Assembly (NCBI GenBank): GCA_051648365.1
Contig: JBOFEZ010000066.1
Span: 1-64,000 of the forward strand
Direction: 5' to 3'
Origin: JAGNZR01 sp051648365
GTDB lineage: Bacteria > Fusobacteriota > Fusobacteriia > Fusobacteriales > Fusobacteriaceae
DNA length: 64,000 bases
Below the pieces are notes generated by a model. That model had not been told where the DNA came from. It did no database searches and saw nothing but the letters and a program-made list of their open reading frames with translations. This document shows positions 44,773-54,006 of this stretch, one piece after another. The position numbers and the translations under genes are program-made. Each line of letters starts with the position of its first letter. Within the stretch, counting starts at the first letter, position 1.

Positions 44773-45585
44773 ATGAAATATCTTTTATTTCTAAACCACC
44801 CCAAAGGGGAAAAAGTTTTTAAAGTTACAAAAACAAAAGAACGACTAGCTAGAAAATATTTTAAGCAGATAGATACTCTAGAAACTTCTATAATTTTTGA
44901 AGGAAAAGAGATTCCAGCCACCGTAGATTTCGCCATTTTTACTAAGCTCTCTAACTTCGACTGTTTCAACTGTCAAGATCCTTGTTGTGGAGATAATCCT
45001 GCCATTTTTTCAGATAAAACAAGAAATTTTATTATGAAAAATCTTGAGAAGTATGATAACAAAACAAAAATACCATCTATTCTAGAAAACTTCGGACTTT
45101 CTTCAAAAGAAATAACAGAAAGTATTAAGAATGAGCCGGGTCTTATTCCAGATGAATTTCTAGAAAACGAGATAGAGATGTGTTCGTGTTCCTATAAACC
45201 AGATAATTGTTCCACACTCTGTTCTATTCACTCTATAGCTCTCGAGAAAAAAATGACCTTTCAACAGATTGTAGAGCTAAAACCTTTAGTGTGTTCTCTG
45301 TGGCCTTTGGAAATTTTAGCAGAAGATGACTTAAGCAGGGTTTTTATAACTCTTCCAGATGATTTTACAAATAGTTTTATAACTGAAGATTATTACAATA
45401 TCGCCTGTATTAATCTAGATTTCACATCTTCTCCCCTTTTTAAAAGAGGGAATCCTATAGGATTCAAAGAGGAGGACTATGTTCCTTTTTATATAGCTTA
45501 TAAAGAAACACTCATTCTCACTCTTGGTGAAATTTTCTATAATGATATTATCAAAAAAATTCAGGAGGTTGATAGAGATGCTTAA
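44773..45585 (+). CDS. Cysteine-cluster protein (DUF3109/YkgJ-like), function unknown
   Basis: 270 residues without signal peptide or membrane segments. Cysteines are grouped: FDCFNCQDPCCG (about 72-82), EMCSCSYKPDNCSTLCSIH (about 136-154), PLVCSLWPLEI (about 176) and a later YYNIACINLD. The C-x2-C-x3-CC pattern and the CSLWPLEI segment resemble DUF3109/YkgJ proteins, thought to bind zinc or an Fe-S cluster. The last 8 bases overlap the start of the methyltransferase gene, so the pair is co-translated. No function is known to me. Confidence 0.75.
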   Translation: MKYLLFLNHPKGEKVFKVTKTKERLARKYFKQIDTLETSIIFEGKEIPATVDFAIFTKLSNFDCFNCQDPCCGDNPAIFSDKTRNFIMKNLEKYDNKTKIPSILENFGLSSKEITESIKNEPGLIPDEFLENEIEMCSCSYKPDNCSTLCSIHSIALEKKMTFQQIVELKPLVCSLWPLEILAEDDLSRVFITLPDDFTNSFITEDYYNIACINLDFTSSPLFKRGNPIGFKEEDYVPFYIAYKETLILTLGEIFYNDIIKKIQEVDRDA

Positions 45586-46315
45586 ACACGAAAAGGAAAC
45601 TATAATAGATCTTCTTCAAAAAGAAAATCTAAAAATTATACAGCGGAGCGATTTTTTTAATTTTAGTATGGACTCACTTCTTGTGGCTGAATTTGTATCC
45701 CTAGGTAGAGGAGTCAACAAGGTTGTTGATTTAGGAACTGGAAACGGAGCTATTCCTCTATTTTTATCGAAAAGAACCAAAGCAAAAATTTATGGTATTG
45801 AACTTCAAGAAGTTTCATTTGATTTGGCAGAAAGAAATATTCAGCTAAACAATCTTCAAAATCAGATTGAAATTCTCCACGATGATATGAAAAACTGGAA
45901 AAAACATTTTCAACATGGAAGTATTGATGCAGTAGTTACAAACCCTCCATTTTTCAAATATCATGGCAATGAAAATCTTCTAAACGATCTTGATCAACTG
46001 ACTTTGGCAAGACATGAAATCTCTATAACTCTAGAAGAGATTATACAAGTGGCTTCAAATCTTTTAAAAGATAAGGGCTACTTTGCCATTGTACATCGAG
46101 CAGATAGAATGATGGATATTTTGGAAACCATGAGAAAACATTCAATAGAGCCAAAGAGAATTCAGTTCTGCCATTCTAAAAATGGAAAAATTGCTAAAAT
46201 TCTTCTTGTAGAAGGTGTTAAATATGGAAAAGAGGGGTTGACCGTTCTACCCCCACTTATTACTCATGATGATTCAGGAAAATATTCAAAAGAAGTTCTC
46301 GAACTTTTCAAATAA
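45578..46315 (+). CDS. TrmN6-like tRNA1(Val) adenine-N6 methyltransferase
   Basis: 245-residue SAM-dependent methyltransferase. VVDLGTGNGAIPLFL is motif I, YGIELQ motif II, and VVTNPPFFK is the N-P-P-F motif of N6-adenine enzymes. The family (YfiC/TrmN6) methylates A37 of tRNA1(Val) in E. coli; the exact target here is inferred. The ATG at 45578 is preceded by CAGGAGG. It ends before a bidirectional terminator. Confidence 0.85.
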   Translation: MLKHEKETIIDLLQKENLKIIQRSDFFNFSMDSLLVAEFVSLGRGVNKVVDLGTGNGAIPLFLSKRTKAKIYGIELQEVSFDLAERNIQLNNLQNQIEILHDDMKNWKKHFQHGSIDAVVTNPPFFKYHGNENLLNDLDQLTLARHEISITLEEIIQVASNLLKDKGYFAIVHRADRMMDILETMRKHSIEPKRIQFCHSKNGKIAKILLVEGVKYGKEGLTVLPPLITHDDSGKYSKEVLELFK

Positions 46316-46372
46316 ACAAAAAAAAGAGATAACTGACTTCAAAGAAGTTAAAAGTTATCTCTTTTTTTGTTT
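46316..46372. terminator. Bidirectional intrinsic terminator between convergent genes
   Basis: A-tract plus GAGATAACT (46326-46334) pairs with AGTTATCTC (46353-46361) plus T-tract, with a smaller ACTTC/GAAGT stem in the loop. It serves the methyltransferase on the plus strand and the cyclophilin gene on the minus strand. Confidence 0.88.
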
Positions 46373-47276
46373 ATGGAATTAAATTTACGCTAGAAGTAGT
46401 AGGAATAAAAGTCCCTGAATCTCCCTCTGAAGTTTTTGAAATTTCCTGATTTTCAGAGAAATACATTGTTTCAATTTCTTCTTCTGGTTTTTCCCTTTTA
46501 AATTTATCCCCTACAGCTTTTATGAATCTTGGAACCGTACTAAGTTTTATTTCTTTCTCATCTTTTTTCTTTTCAGAATAGATATTTTCCATTTCCATAT
46601 CATATTCAGCTTTCTGAGCTCCAAACTCACTTATATCCTTTATCGGATATTTTTTTAAGCCTGGATACTTTTCATCTAGTACTCTGTTCCACTCTTCAAC
46701 TTTATCTTTATTCATAGAAAGCAACAAATCTGCATTCCCTATTATTTTAACCTCTTTTATAACGTCTCCTACTTCGAGATTAGTAGTATTTTGATAATCT
46801 TCATCCTTGATAGTTTCTCCAAAAACTGTATGTTTTCCATTTAACCATTCAGCTGGCTGTGTAGTTATAAAAAATTGTGAACCTCCTGTACCAGGACCTG
46901 CATTTGCCATAGCTAGCATTCCAGGCTGGAAAAAGTCTAGCCATTTTACAGTCTCATCAGATATAGTATACCCTGGACCTCCCTGACCTGTCCCTGTCGG
47001 ATCTCCTCCCTGTGCCATGAAGTTCTCGATTGCTCTGTGAATTTTAGTGTTGTTATAATAACCTCTTTTTGCTAAGTTTATAAAGTTTGCAACCGTAACA
47101 GGTGATGCCTCTGGATAAAGATACACCTCTATATCTCCTTGAGTCGTCACAAAAACTGCACTTATATTGTTATATTTTACACCAGAATCAATTCCTAAAA
47201 ATTTTGTCGTATTGGAACATCCACCCAAAACAAACACCAACGATATAGAAACGATTATTCCTAATATTTTTCTCAT
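46371..47276 (-). CDS. Cyclophilin-type peptidyl-prolyl isomerase lipoprotein
   Basis: 301 residues with a lipoprotein signal (lipobox LGGC, Cys about 20) and a cyclophilin domain (about 40-200). The domain has FINLAKRGYYNNTKIHRAIENFMAQGGDPTGTGQGGPG and GSQFFITT, in which the catalytic Arg and Phe are present. A variable charged tail (about 200-301) follows. It should assist folding of exported proteins at the membrane. The stop codon lies within the shared terminator. Confidence 0.92.
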   Translation of the reverse strand: MRKILGIIVSISLVFVLGGCSNTTKFLGIDSGVKYNNISAVFVTTQGDIEVYLYPEASPVTVANFINLAKRGYYNNTKIHRAIENFMAQGGDPTGTGQGGPGYTISDETVKWLDFFQPGMLAMANAGPGTGGSQFFITTQPAEWLNGKHTVFGETIKDEDYQNTTNLEVGDVIKEVKIIGNADLLLSMNKDKVEEWNRVLDEKYPGLKKYPIKDISEFGAQKAEYDMEMENIYSEKKKDEKEIKLSTVPRFIKAVGDKFKREKPEEEIETMYFSENQEISKTSEGDSGTFIPTTSSVNLIP

Positions 47277-47328
47277 GTCAAATCCTCCAAATTTCTAATC
47301 CGCTTTTTATTTATCTACATTTTGATTT

Positions 47329-47357
47329 ATTTTACTATATTTTTGCAAGATAGTAAA
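47329..47357 (-). promoter_or_regulatory. Promoter of the cyclophilin gene
   Basis: Minus strand -35 TTTACT (47357-47352), 17-bp spacer, -10 TAAAAT (47334-47329). No terminator for potC was found upstream of it, so readthrough is possible. Confidence 0.5.
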
Positions 47358-47361
47358 CCTT

Positions 47362-48141
47362 TTATTTAACTATATACCTCTGCAAGCTCTTAGTAGATAT
47401 GGTAAGCAGTATAGCCCCACCTATTAGAAGCACAGAAAGGGCATTTATTACAGGAGATACTCCCAATCTTATCATGGAATATATTCTCAATGGAAGTGTA
47501 GATGAGCCTGGACCTGCAACAAAGAACGTAGTCACAAAATCGTCAAAAGAAAGGGTTACCGATATTAGAAATCCTGATATTATTGCAGGCATAAGCATAG
47601 GTAATATAACTTTTTTTAAGGTTTCAATCTCTGTTGCTCCTAAATCGTAAGCAGCTTCTACAATAGAAAAATCAAATTCCTCTAGTCTTGATATTACTAT
47701 GAAAAGCACAAAAGGTATATTAAAAGTTGTATGCGCTATAAATATCGTTGAGAGCCCCAAATTAAATTTTATCGTAGTAAAAAGAATCAGCAGAGAAACT
47801 CCCATTATTATATCTGGAATAACTAGGGGCAGATAAGTCATAATTCTTAAAACTTTTTTATATCTAAAACTATACCATTGGAGCCCTATTGCTGCGAGGG
47901 TTCCAATCGCAGTAGAGATCATAGCCGACAAGAGTGCTATTACAATACTATATTTAAATGATTTCCAAATATTATCCGAATACATAAAAAGTTCTTCATA
48001 CCATCTGAATGAAAAACCTTTCCATGCCATAGCTTTTCCATCATTAAAAGAGTATACGATGAGAAGTAACAATGGAAAATAAAAAAACAACATGGAAAAA
48101 ACAAAGAAAAAAAGAGAGGTTTTTCTCCTATTCATCGCCAT
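47362..48141 (-). CDS. potC: Spermidine/putrescine ABC transporter permease PotC
   Basis: 259 residues with about six membrane helices and the EAA loop EAAYDLGATEIETLKKVILPMLMPAI that docks on the ATPase. It is the second inner-membrane subunit of the polyamine importer. It overlaps potB by 14 bases. The gene normally following it, potD for the substrate-binding protein, is absent; a cyclophilin gene follows instead. Confidence 0.9.
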   Translation of the reverse strand: MAMNRRKTSLFFFVFSMLFFYFPLLLLIVYSFNDGKAMAWKGFSFRWYEELFMYSDNIWKSFKYSIVIALLSAMISTAIGTLAAIGLQWYSFRYKKVLRIMTYLPLVIPDIIMGVSLLILFTTIKFNLGLSTIFIAHTTFNIPFVLFIVISRLEEFDFSIVEAAYDLGATEIETLKKVILPMLMPAIISGFLISVTLSFDDFVTTFFVAGPGSSTLPLRIYSMIRLGVSPVINALSVLLIGGAILLTISTKSLQRYIVK

Positions 48142-48994
48142 TTTTTGCCTCCTCTACCTGAATTATATTTTTTTTATCTGAATTTAATTTCATGAAAATG
48201 ACTATGGTAAGAGAAGTCACAATTATAAGGGCTCCTGAGATTACTGAAGCCAGTGGCCAGTTTCTTGTCACTGTAAGATGTTGAGCTATTAGGTTTCCTA
48301 ACATAACCGATTTTGTTCCCCCTACTAATTTCGGTACAGCATAGGATCCTAAACTAGGGATAAATGTGAAAAGAACCGCAGTTACTATACCAGATTTGAT
48401 ATTTGGAAGAAAAACTTTAAAGAAAGCTTGCCCATTCGTTGCTCCTAAATCTCTTGCCGCTTCCACAAGGGAAAAATCATACTTTTCTATAACTGCATAA
48501 AGTGGAAGTACAGCAAAAGGCAAGGAGGTGTAAACTGTTATTATTATTACTGCCCAGCTGTTATACAAAAACTGTACAGGAGCTACCCCAAACTTCCCCA
48601 GTATATTATTCAGGAATCCATTATTTCCCAAAAGAGCAATCCACGAATATATCCTTACTAAAAAATTTGTCCAAAATGGTATGATAACCAAAAAAAGCAA
48701 CTCTTTTTTATACTTGGATCTAGCTATATAATATGCTGTAGGTATTCCTAAAATTACGGTTAGCACAGTTATCATAACTGAAAGATATATCGTTCTCCAT
48801 AAAACTAGATAAAAAATAGGATCTGAAAAAACCTGAAAACTTTCTAAAGAAAACTGAAACTCAACACCTCCATAATTACCTTTTTTCAAAAATGAATAAA
48901 CCATAACTATTATCATAGGAATTACAAAAAATATTGAAAGCCATAAAGTTATCGGTAAAGTATAAGATATACCTAGATTAATTTTTCTCTTCAT
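48128..48994 (-). CDS. potB: Spermidine/putrescine ABC transporter permease PotB
   Basis: 288 residues, six predicted membrane helices, EAA loop EAARDLGATNGQAFFKVFLPNIKSGI. It forms the channel with PotC. It overlaps potA by 17 bases. Confidence 0.9.
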   Translation of the reverse strand: MKRKINLGISYTLPITLWLSIFFVIPMIIVMVYSFLKKGNYGGVEFQFSLESFQVFSDPIFYLVLWRTIYLSVMITVLTVILGIPTAYYIARSKYKKELLFLVIIPFWTNFLVRIYSWIALLGNNGFLNNILGKFGVAPVQFLYNSWAVIIITVYTSLPFAVLPLYAVIEKYDFSLVEAARDLGATNGQAFFKVFLPNIKSGIVTAVLFTFIPSLGSYAVPKLVGGTKSVMLGNLIAQHLTVTRNWPLASVISGALIIVTSLTIVIFMKLNSDKKNIIQVEEAKNGDE

Positions 48995-50111
48995 TCGACA
49001 TCACCTGAACTAGGAATCCATCATCTGCATCCCAGGATATATATGCTTCTTCATTCCATTTTATAACTTCTGAATCTGAATCATCAAAATATACAGCATG
49101 CTGTTTAAAAGCCTTGAAAAGTATATCTTTATCTCCATTTACCCATGTGAAATATTTACTTTGAAATCCTGAATATATAAGCTCATCTACCCATACTTTA
49201 ACAGTGTTAAATCTCCAATTTGTTTCAGGAGATGTTTTAGTAACTTTTATTTTTTCAGGTCTTATAGAGACCATTACTTTATCTCCCAATTTAACTTTTT
49301 TATCCTGTTCAATTATTATTTCACCAAGCTGAGGGGATTTTATTTTTGCATACTCTCCATCCATTATCTCTGTAACTACTCCTTCGAAGAAATTATTTTC
49401 TCCTATAAAGTCAGCTACAAATGGATCTGCTGGAGCTTCGTAAACTTCTACAGGAGTTCCTACCTGAAGAACTTCTCCCTTATTCATAACTGCTATTCTG
49501 TCAGAAATAGAAAGAGCTTCCTGCTGATCATGAGTTATAAATATAAAAGTTATACCTACTTCTTCGTGAATTGTATCCAATTCTATAAGGAGATTTTGTC
49601 TCAGTTTAGCATCTAGAGCTGAAAGAGGCTCATCCAAAAGTAAAACTTCAGGTTTATTTATAAGCGCTCTCGCTATGGATACTCTCTGTTGCTGTCCTCC
49701 TGAAAGTTGATTTGGTTTCTTGAATATGTGCTCTTCAAGCCCTACCATTTTTATAAATTTCTTCACTTCTACATCTATCTCATTATCTTTCATTTTTTTT
49801 AATCTCAAAGAAAAAGCCACATTTTCATAGACTGTGAGATGTGGAAACAGAGCATATTTTTGAAATATGGTATTTACATTTCTCTTATTCGGAGGAAGTT
49901 TTGTCAGATCTGTATCTCCTAGATAAATAGCTCCTTTATCAGGATCTATAAATCCTGCCAACATTCTTAATAATGTTGTTTTACCACAACCTGAAGGTCC
50001 TAAAATCGAGAAAAACTCTCCTGATTTTATCTCCAGATTAACATTTTTTAAAATTTGAACACCATCAAAATACTTATCAATATTTTGAATTTTGATATCT
50101 TTTTTGGACAT
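48978..50111 (-). CDS. potA: Spermidine/putrescine ABC transporter ATPase PotA
   Basis: 377-residue ATPase: Walker A GPSGCGKTT, Q-loop, signature LSGGQQQRV, Walker B VLLLDEPLSALD and switch His in FITHDQ. A C-terminal TOBE domain starts at about residue 240 (VMVSIRPEKIKV). It powers polyamine import with PotBC. It lies 29 bases downstream of the MFS gene, probably in one transcript. Confidence 0.92.
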   Translation of the reverse strand: MSKKDIKIQNIDKYFDGVQILKNVNLEIKSGEFFSILGPSGCGKTTLLRMLAGFIDPDKGAIYLGDTDLTKLPPNKRNVNTIFQKYALFPHLTVYENVAFSLRLKKMKDNEIDVEVKKFIKMVGLEEHIFKKPNQLSGGQQQRVSIARALINKPEVLLLDEPLSALDAKLRQNLLIELDTIHEEVGITFIFITHDQQEALSISDRIAVMNKGEVLQVGTPVEVYEAPADPFVADFIGENNFFEGVVTEIMDGEYAKIKSPQLGEIIIEQDKKVKLGDKVMVSIRPEKIKVTKTSPETNWRFNTVKVWVDELIYSGFQSKYFTWVNGDKDILFKAFKQHAVYFDDSDSEVIKWNEEAYISWDADDGFLVQVMSNEEKN

Positions 50112-50140
50112 CTAATTTTACCTCCATCTATAATTTGATT

Positions 50141-51418
50141 TTACCTTCTTCTCAATATATTCAGATAAGCTGGAAGAACCCCTTCATAATAAACAGATTT
50201 TTCATAAGAAGTTACCCTGGTTAAAAGAAGTACACTATACAGCCTTAAGAACATTGCTATTATTATAAGACACTGAAGTCCATGATAGCGGTCTCCCATT
50301 ATAAAAAAATATTTATCTTTAAGAAAATTCCCTATAACTCCTCCTACAAGTCCCCCAAGGAGCCCGAAAATTCCTATAGTTACAAAATATGAAGCTACGT
50401 ATGAATCTATAGGATCTTCTACTACTTCAAGTAGAAGATTGAACATACATAAATTAAGAGCTCCCCAGGCTATCGAAGTTCCCAGGGCATCCATCAAAAG
50501 AAGGCTCCTATAATTGTCGCGCCCCATAAAAACATAAAGCATTATGACATAGGTGGATATCACAATTCCTCTGGATACTACCTTTTTATTTCCGTATTTA
50601 TCTGCTAATTTTCCCAATATAGGAAAAGTTAAAATTGACGCAATACCTGTTATTGCAGCCACAAATCCGAGGTAACTGTAAGGAACATTTAATACAGCTA
50701 TTGAGTAATAGGAAAAATATGGTTTTACTAGCTCTATACTAAAATTCCAAAAACCTGAAAATATAAGAAAATTTCTAAAATTTTCATTTTTTAAAGGAAA
50801 TGTAATTTTTATTCGCCCTACTTCTTCTCCAACATTAGGTATCTCTTGTAGAGAGAAAAAAAATACACTTATAAGGGAACTTCCAGCTATTATTAATGTA
50901 ATTGCAAGAATACCATACTGTTCATTTGTAAGATTTAGCATTTTTCCAGCTGTATATGAAAATCCGATTGTAGAAATAGAAAGAAAAACGAATCTTTTCG
51001 CAAAGAAAGATCCTCTCTCCTGTTTTTCTATTACATCCCTCATGGTTGCTGTCCATATTCCTAAAGTAAAAGAATTAAATATTGAATATATAACTATAGC
51101 TCCTACTAATATAAAAGGTTTTTCTATTCTAAATAAAACTGCTAGTGGCAGAAAAAGAAAGGGAACTCTACCCAAGAGACTGCTCATTAGGAGTGAGTTT
51201 TTTCTCGTTTTAAAAATTTTATAAAAATTTCCCACAAAAATCTGCAACAACTGAGTTGCCACAGGAAGCGATGCCATAAAAGAAAGCCAAAAAGGAGAAC
51301 ATTTGAAATATATTGCAAGAGCTGTCAATGAAAAAGACTGTATTCCCAAAGTAAGTATATTGGAGAACACTCCCTCTGCTATTATAAAATTTTTATTTTT
51401 CGAATTTTTTCCCCCCAT
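50141..51418 (-). CDS. MFS transporter, substrate unknown
   Basis: 425-residue integral membrane protein with about 12 hydrophobic segments. GKLADKYGNKKVVSRG corresponds to a loop 2/3 or 8/9 MFS motif, and SLLGRVPFLFLPLA lies in the N-half. It is first in a unit with potABC, which suggests a linked role, perhaps in polyamine or related cation handling, but that is inference. Confidence 0.75.
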   Translation of the reverse strand: MGGKNSKNKNFIIAEGVFSNILTLGIQSFSLTALAIYFKCSPFWLSFMASLPVATQLLQIFVGNFYKIFKTRKNSLLMSSLLGRVPFLFLPLAVLFRIEKPFILVGAIVIYSIFNSFTLGIWTATMRDVIEKQERGSFFAKRFVFLSISTIGFSYTAGKMLNLTNEQYGILAITLIIAGSSLISVFFFSLQEIPNVGEEVGRIKITFPLKNENFRNFLIFSGFWNFSIELVKPYFSYYSIAVLNVPYSYLGFVAAITGIASILTFPILGKLADKYGNKKVVSRGIVISTYVIMLYVFMGRDNYRSLLLMDALGTSIAWGALNLCMFNLLLEVVEDPIDSYVASYFVTIGIFGLLGGLVGGVIGNFLKDKYFFIMGDRYHGLQCLIIIAMFLRLYSVLLLTRVTSYEKSVYYEGVLPAYLNILRRR

Positions 51419-51453
51419 GGTCTCTCCTCAAAAATTTTATTTAGTTCTATATA

Positions 51454-51462
51454 ATTTTATCA
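51454..51462 (-). promoter_or_regulatory. Possible promoter of MFS-potABC
   Basis: Minus strand extended -10 TGA-TAAAAT at 51462-51454; the -35 is poor. Confidence 0.4.
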
Positions 51463-51534
51463 CATTTTACACCTTTTTTTCTATATTTAAATTTATTTTT
51501 CTAAAAAAAATGAGATTTTTTTTAGTTTTTCCTG

Positions 51535-51540
51535 TATAAT
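51535..51540 (+). promoter_or_regulatory. Possible -10 of the Na/Pi cotransporter gene
   Basis: TATAAT about 50 bases before the start codon; only T-rich sequence where a -35 would be. Confidence 0.4.
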
Positions 51541-51586
51541 TATACGTGAAACATATTTTTTTACCATGAAAATTTAGGAGGTTTTT

Positions 51587-53233
51587 ATGTATTTTGATAT
51601 CTTTTTCAAAGTTATCGGAGGATTGGGGCTATTTCTATACGGAATGAACCACATGTCTAGTGGAATGCAAAAGATAGCTGGAGAAAAATTAAAGAAAATT
51701 TTAGCCATGCTCACAGGTAACCGTTTTGCGGCTATATTTGTAGGTATATTTGTTACAGCTCTTGTTCAGTCATCTTCAGTGAGTACTGTTATGACAATCG
51801 GATTTGTAAATGCGTCACTTTTAACTCTAAAACAAGCTTTAGGAGTAATTCTTGGAGCTAATATCGGTACAACTATTACAGGGTGGATTTTAGTTCTTAA
51901 AATCGGTAAATACGGACTACCTATGGCTGGTATTGCAGCTATTGTTTATATGTTCGCTTCTAATGAAAAAACAAAGGTTAAAGCCCTTACTTTTATGGGA
52001 TTAGGACTTATCTTTTTAGGTCTTGAAGTTATGAGTGATGGACTTAAACCTGTTAGATCTATGCCTGAATTTATAGCCGCTTTCCACTCTTTTGATGCTG
52101 CTCCTAATGGAATTATCCAGTTCTCAGGAGTTATCAAAGCAGCTATTGTTGGCGCTCTTATGACCATGATAGTTCAATCTTCATCTGCAACTTTGGGAAT
52201 AACTATTACCCTTGCAGTTCAAGGACTTCTTAACTATGAAACTGCAGTTGCTCTTGTACTTGGAGAAAATGTGGGAACTACAGTTACGGCTATTCTTGCA
52301 TCTCTTAAAGCTAGTGTTAATGCAAAAAGAACAGCTTATGCTCATAGTTTGGTTAACGTTCTGGGAGTTTGTTGGGTTCTTCCTATATTTCCACTATATT
52401 TGATACTTTTAAGCAAAATTTCAAATCCAGTAGAAAATGTTACTAAGTCCATAGCTATTGCTCACACTATGTTTAATATTGTCAATGTTATTTTATTTAT
52501 CCCTTTTATCGGATTCCTTGATAAGCTTCTGATGAGAATTGTAAAAGATGATGCTGTTCCTGCTGCCAAGAATAAAGTCACTCATTTGGATCCTATGATG
52601 TCTGATATTCCAAGTGTTGTTATAGGACAAACTAAAACCGAGATACTTTCTATGGGTTCTCATATTTCTGAAATATTTGGTAAGATGAATGAAATCTATA
52701 AGGATAGAGAAAAACTTGACTCGAATGTTGATTTTATCAGTAAAATTGAAGACAAACTTGACCTTTATGAAAAAGAAATTAACGATGCCAATTTCATAAT
52801 TATGCATAAGCGTTTGAATGAAAATGAAGTTGAAGAAACTAGACATAACCTTATTATCTGTAATGAGTATGAGACAATAAGTGACTATATCTTAAGAATT
52901 GCTAAATCATCAAGCAGACTTATCAGTAACGATATTTATCTTGATGATATGAGAAAATCCACAATAATCAAACTTCATAATAGTATTGAAGAAATTTTCC
53001 AAGATGTAAATAAAGCCTATGAGACCGATGATAAAGATTTATTTATTGCAGCTCTTAAAAAATGTAACAACATTAAAGGTGAGTACAAAAAAGCAAGATT
53101 TGCTCATCTTTCAAATATTGGTGAAAATGCTGATGCAAACTTAAGTACAGGTTATATGGACATGTTAAATAACTACAGAAGAATCAAAGAACATCTGTAT
53201 GCAATTATTGAGACTTTTATAAAAATAGTTTAA
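51587..53233 (+). CDS. Na/Pi cotransporter family protein with PhoU-like tail
   Basis: 548 residues. The first ~310 form two inverted Na_Pi_cotrans repeats, each with the QSSS signature (ALVQSSSVSTVMT and MIVQSSSATLGIT) followed by GANIGTT or GENVGTT. The C-terminal ~200 residues are helical and PhoU-like. It probably moves phosphate with sodium across the inner membrane, which suits a sodium-using organism. AGGAGG precedes the ATG. The SIMPL gene follows after 26 bases. Confidence 0.9.
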   Translation: MYFDIFFKVIGGLGLFLYGMNHMSSGMQKIAGEKLKKILAMLTGNRFAAIFVGIFVTALVQSSSVSTVMTIGFVNASLLTLKQALGVILGANIGTTITGWILVLKIGKYGLPMAGIAAIVYMFASNEKTKVKALTFMGLGLIFLGLEVMSDGLKPVRSMPEFIAAFHSFDAAPNGIIQFSGVIKAAIVGALMTMIVQSSSATLGITITLAVQGLLNYETAVALVLGENVGTTVTAILASLKASVNAKRTAYAHSLVNVLGVCWVLPIFPLYLILLSKISNPVENVTKSIAIAHTMFNIVNVILFIPFIGFLDKLLMRIVKDDAVPAAKNKVTHLDPMMSDIPSVVIGQTKTEILSMGSHISEIFGKMNEIYKDREKLDSNVDFISKIEDKLDLYEKEINDANFIIMHKRLNENEVEETRHNLIICNEYETISDYILRIAKSSSRLISNDIYLDDMRKSTIIKLHNSIEEIFQDVNKAYETDDKDLFIAALKKCNNIKGEYKKARFAHLSNIGENADANLSTGYMDMLNNYRRIKEHLYAIIETFIKIV

Positions 53234-53259
53234 GATTCTTAAAAATATTAGGAGGTTCT

Positions 53260-53946
53260 ATGAAAAAACTTATTATTTTTATGTCTATACTCTTTTCCCT
53301 TACTCTTTTTTCTCAGGAAATTTTTCCTACAGTAGCATTACAGGGGAAGGGTAATATCAAGCTAGAACCTGATAGAGCTGAAATCCTCTTTCAAGTTATT
53401 ACAAATGGAAAAGAGCTTCCAGCAATAAGCGATGAGAATAGAATTATTATGGACAGAGTAAAGAAAACTATTGATTCTCTGAAAATAAAAAAAGAAAATA
53501 TTAAGACTACAGAATACTCAATTAATAAAGTTCCACAATTTAATAATGGAAATAATATCCCAACTTATACTTATGAGATACGAAACGGTTTTTTAGTTAC
53601 AGTTGAAGACATGAGTCAAGTGGCAAAATTCATTGCAGAATTTGAAAAAGCTGGAGTTAACAGTGTTAACAACATCCTTTTCTACTCAAGTAAAGAGGAA
53701 GATAGTCAAAACAAAGCAATGATACTAGCTTATAAAGACGCTTACTCCAAGGCATTAAATCTAGCAAAGGAAGCTGGTTATAATTCTGTTTCATCTAAAG
53801 AATTGAACTACGATTATTTCCCAATCAGAAGAAATGCTCCTTATAGCATGGATGCTGTAGCTATGAAAGGAAGTATGGAAATCTATACTCCTCAATCACT
53901 TGATTTTACTGTGATTGTAAGAGCTGTATTCAATATGGAAAAATAA
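53260..53946 (+). CDS. SIMPL-domain (DUF541) periplasmic protein
   Basis: 228 residues: signal peptide (about 1-18) and a SIMPL domain with GKGNIKLEPDRAEILFQV, IKTTEYSINKVPQ and a KAMILAYKDAYSKALNLAKEAG helix. Family members are linked to oxidative stress and signalling-like roles, with no defined activity. AGGAGG is present. It ends at a bidirectional terminator. Confidence 0.88.
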   Translation: MKKLIIFMSILFSLTLFSQEIFPTVALQGKGNIKLEPDRAEILFQVITNGKELPAISDENRIIMDRVKKTIDSLKIKKENIKTTEYSINKVPQFNNGNNIPTYTYEIRNGFLVTVEDMSQVAKFIAEFEKAGVNSVNNILFYSSKEEDSQNKAMILAYKDAYSKALNLAKEAGYNSVSSKELNYDYFPIRRNAPYSMDAVAMKGSMEIYTPQSLDFTVIVRAVFNMEK

Positions 53947-53952
53947 AATCAT

Positions 53953-53994
53953 AAAAAAATGAGGAGATTCCAAATGGAATCTCCTCATTTTTTT
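53953..53994. terminator. Bidirectional intrinsic terminator
   Basis: Near-perfect 19-bp stem AAAAAAATGAGGAGATTCC / GGAATCTCCTCATTTTTTT with an AAAT loop. It ends both the SIMPL transcript and the uppS-to-tcdA operon. Confidence 0.95.
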
Positions 53995-54006
53995 ATTCAG
54001 CAAACT

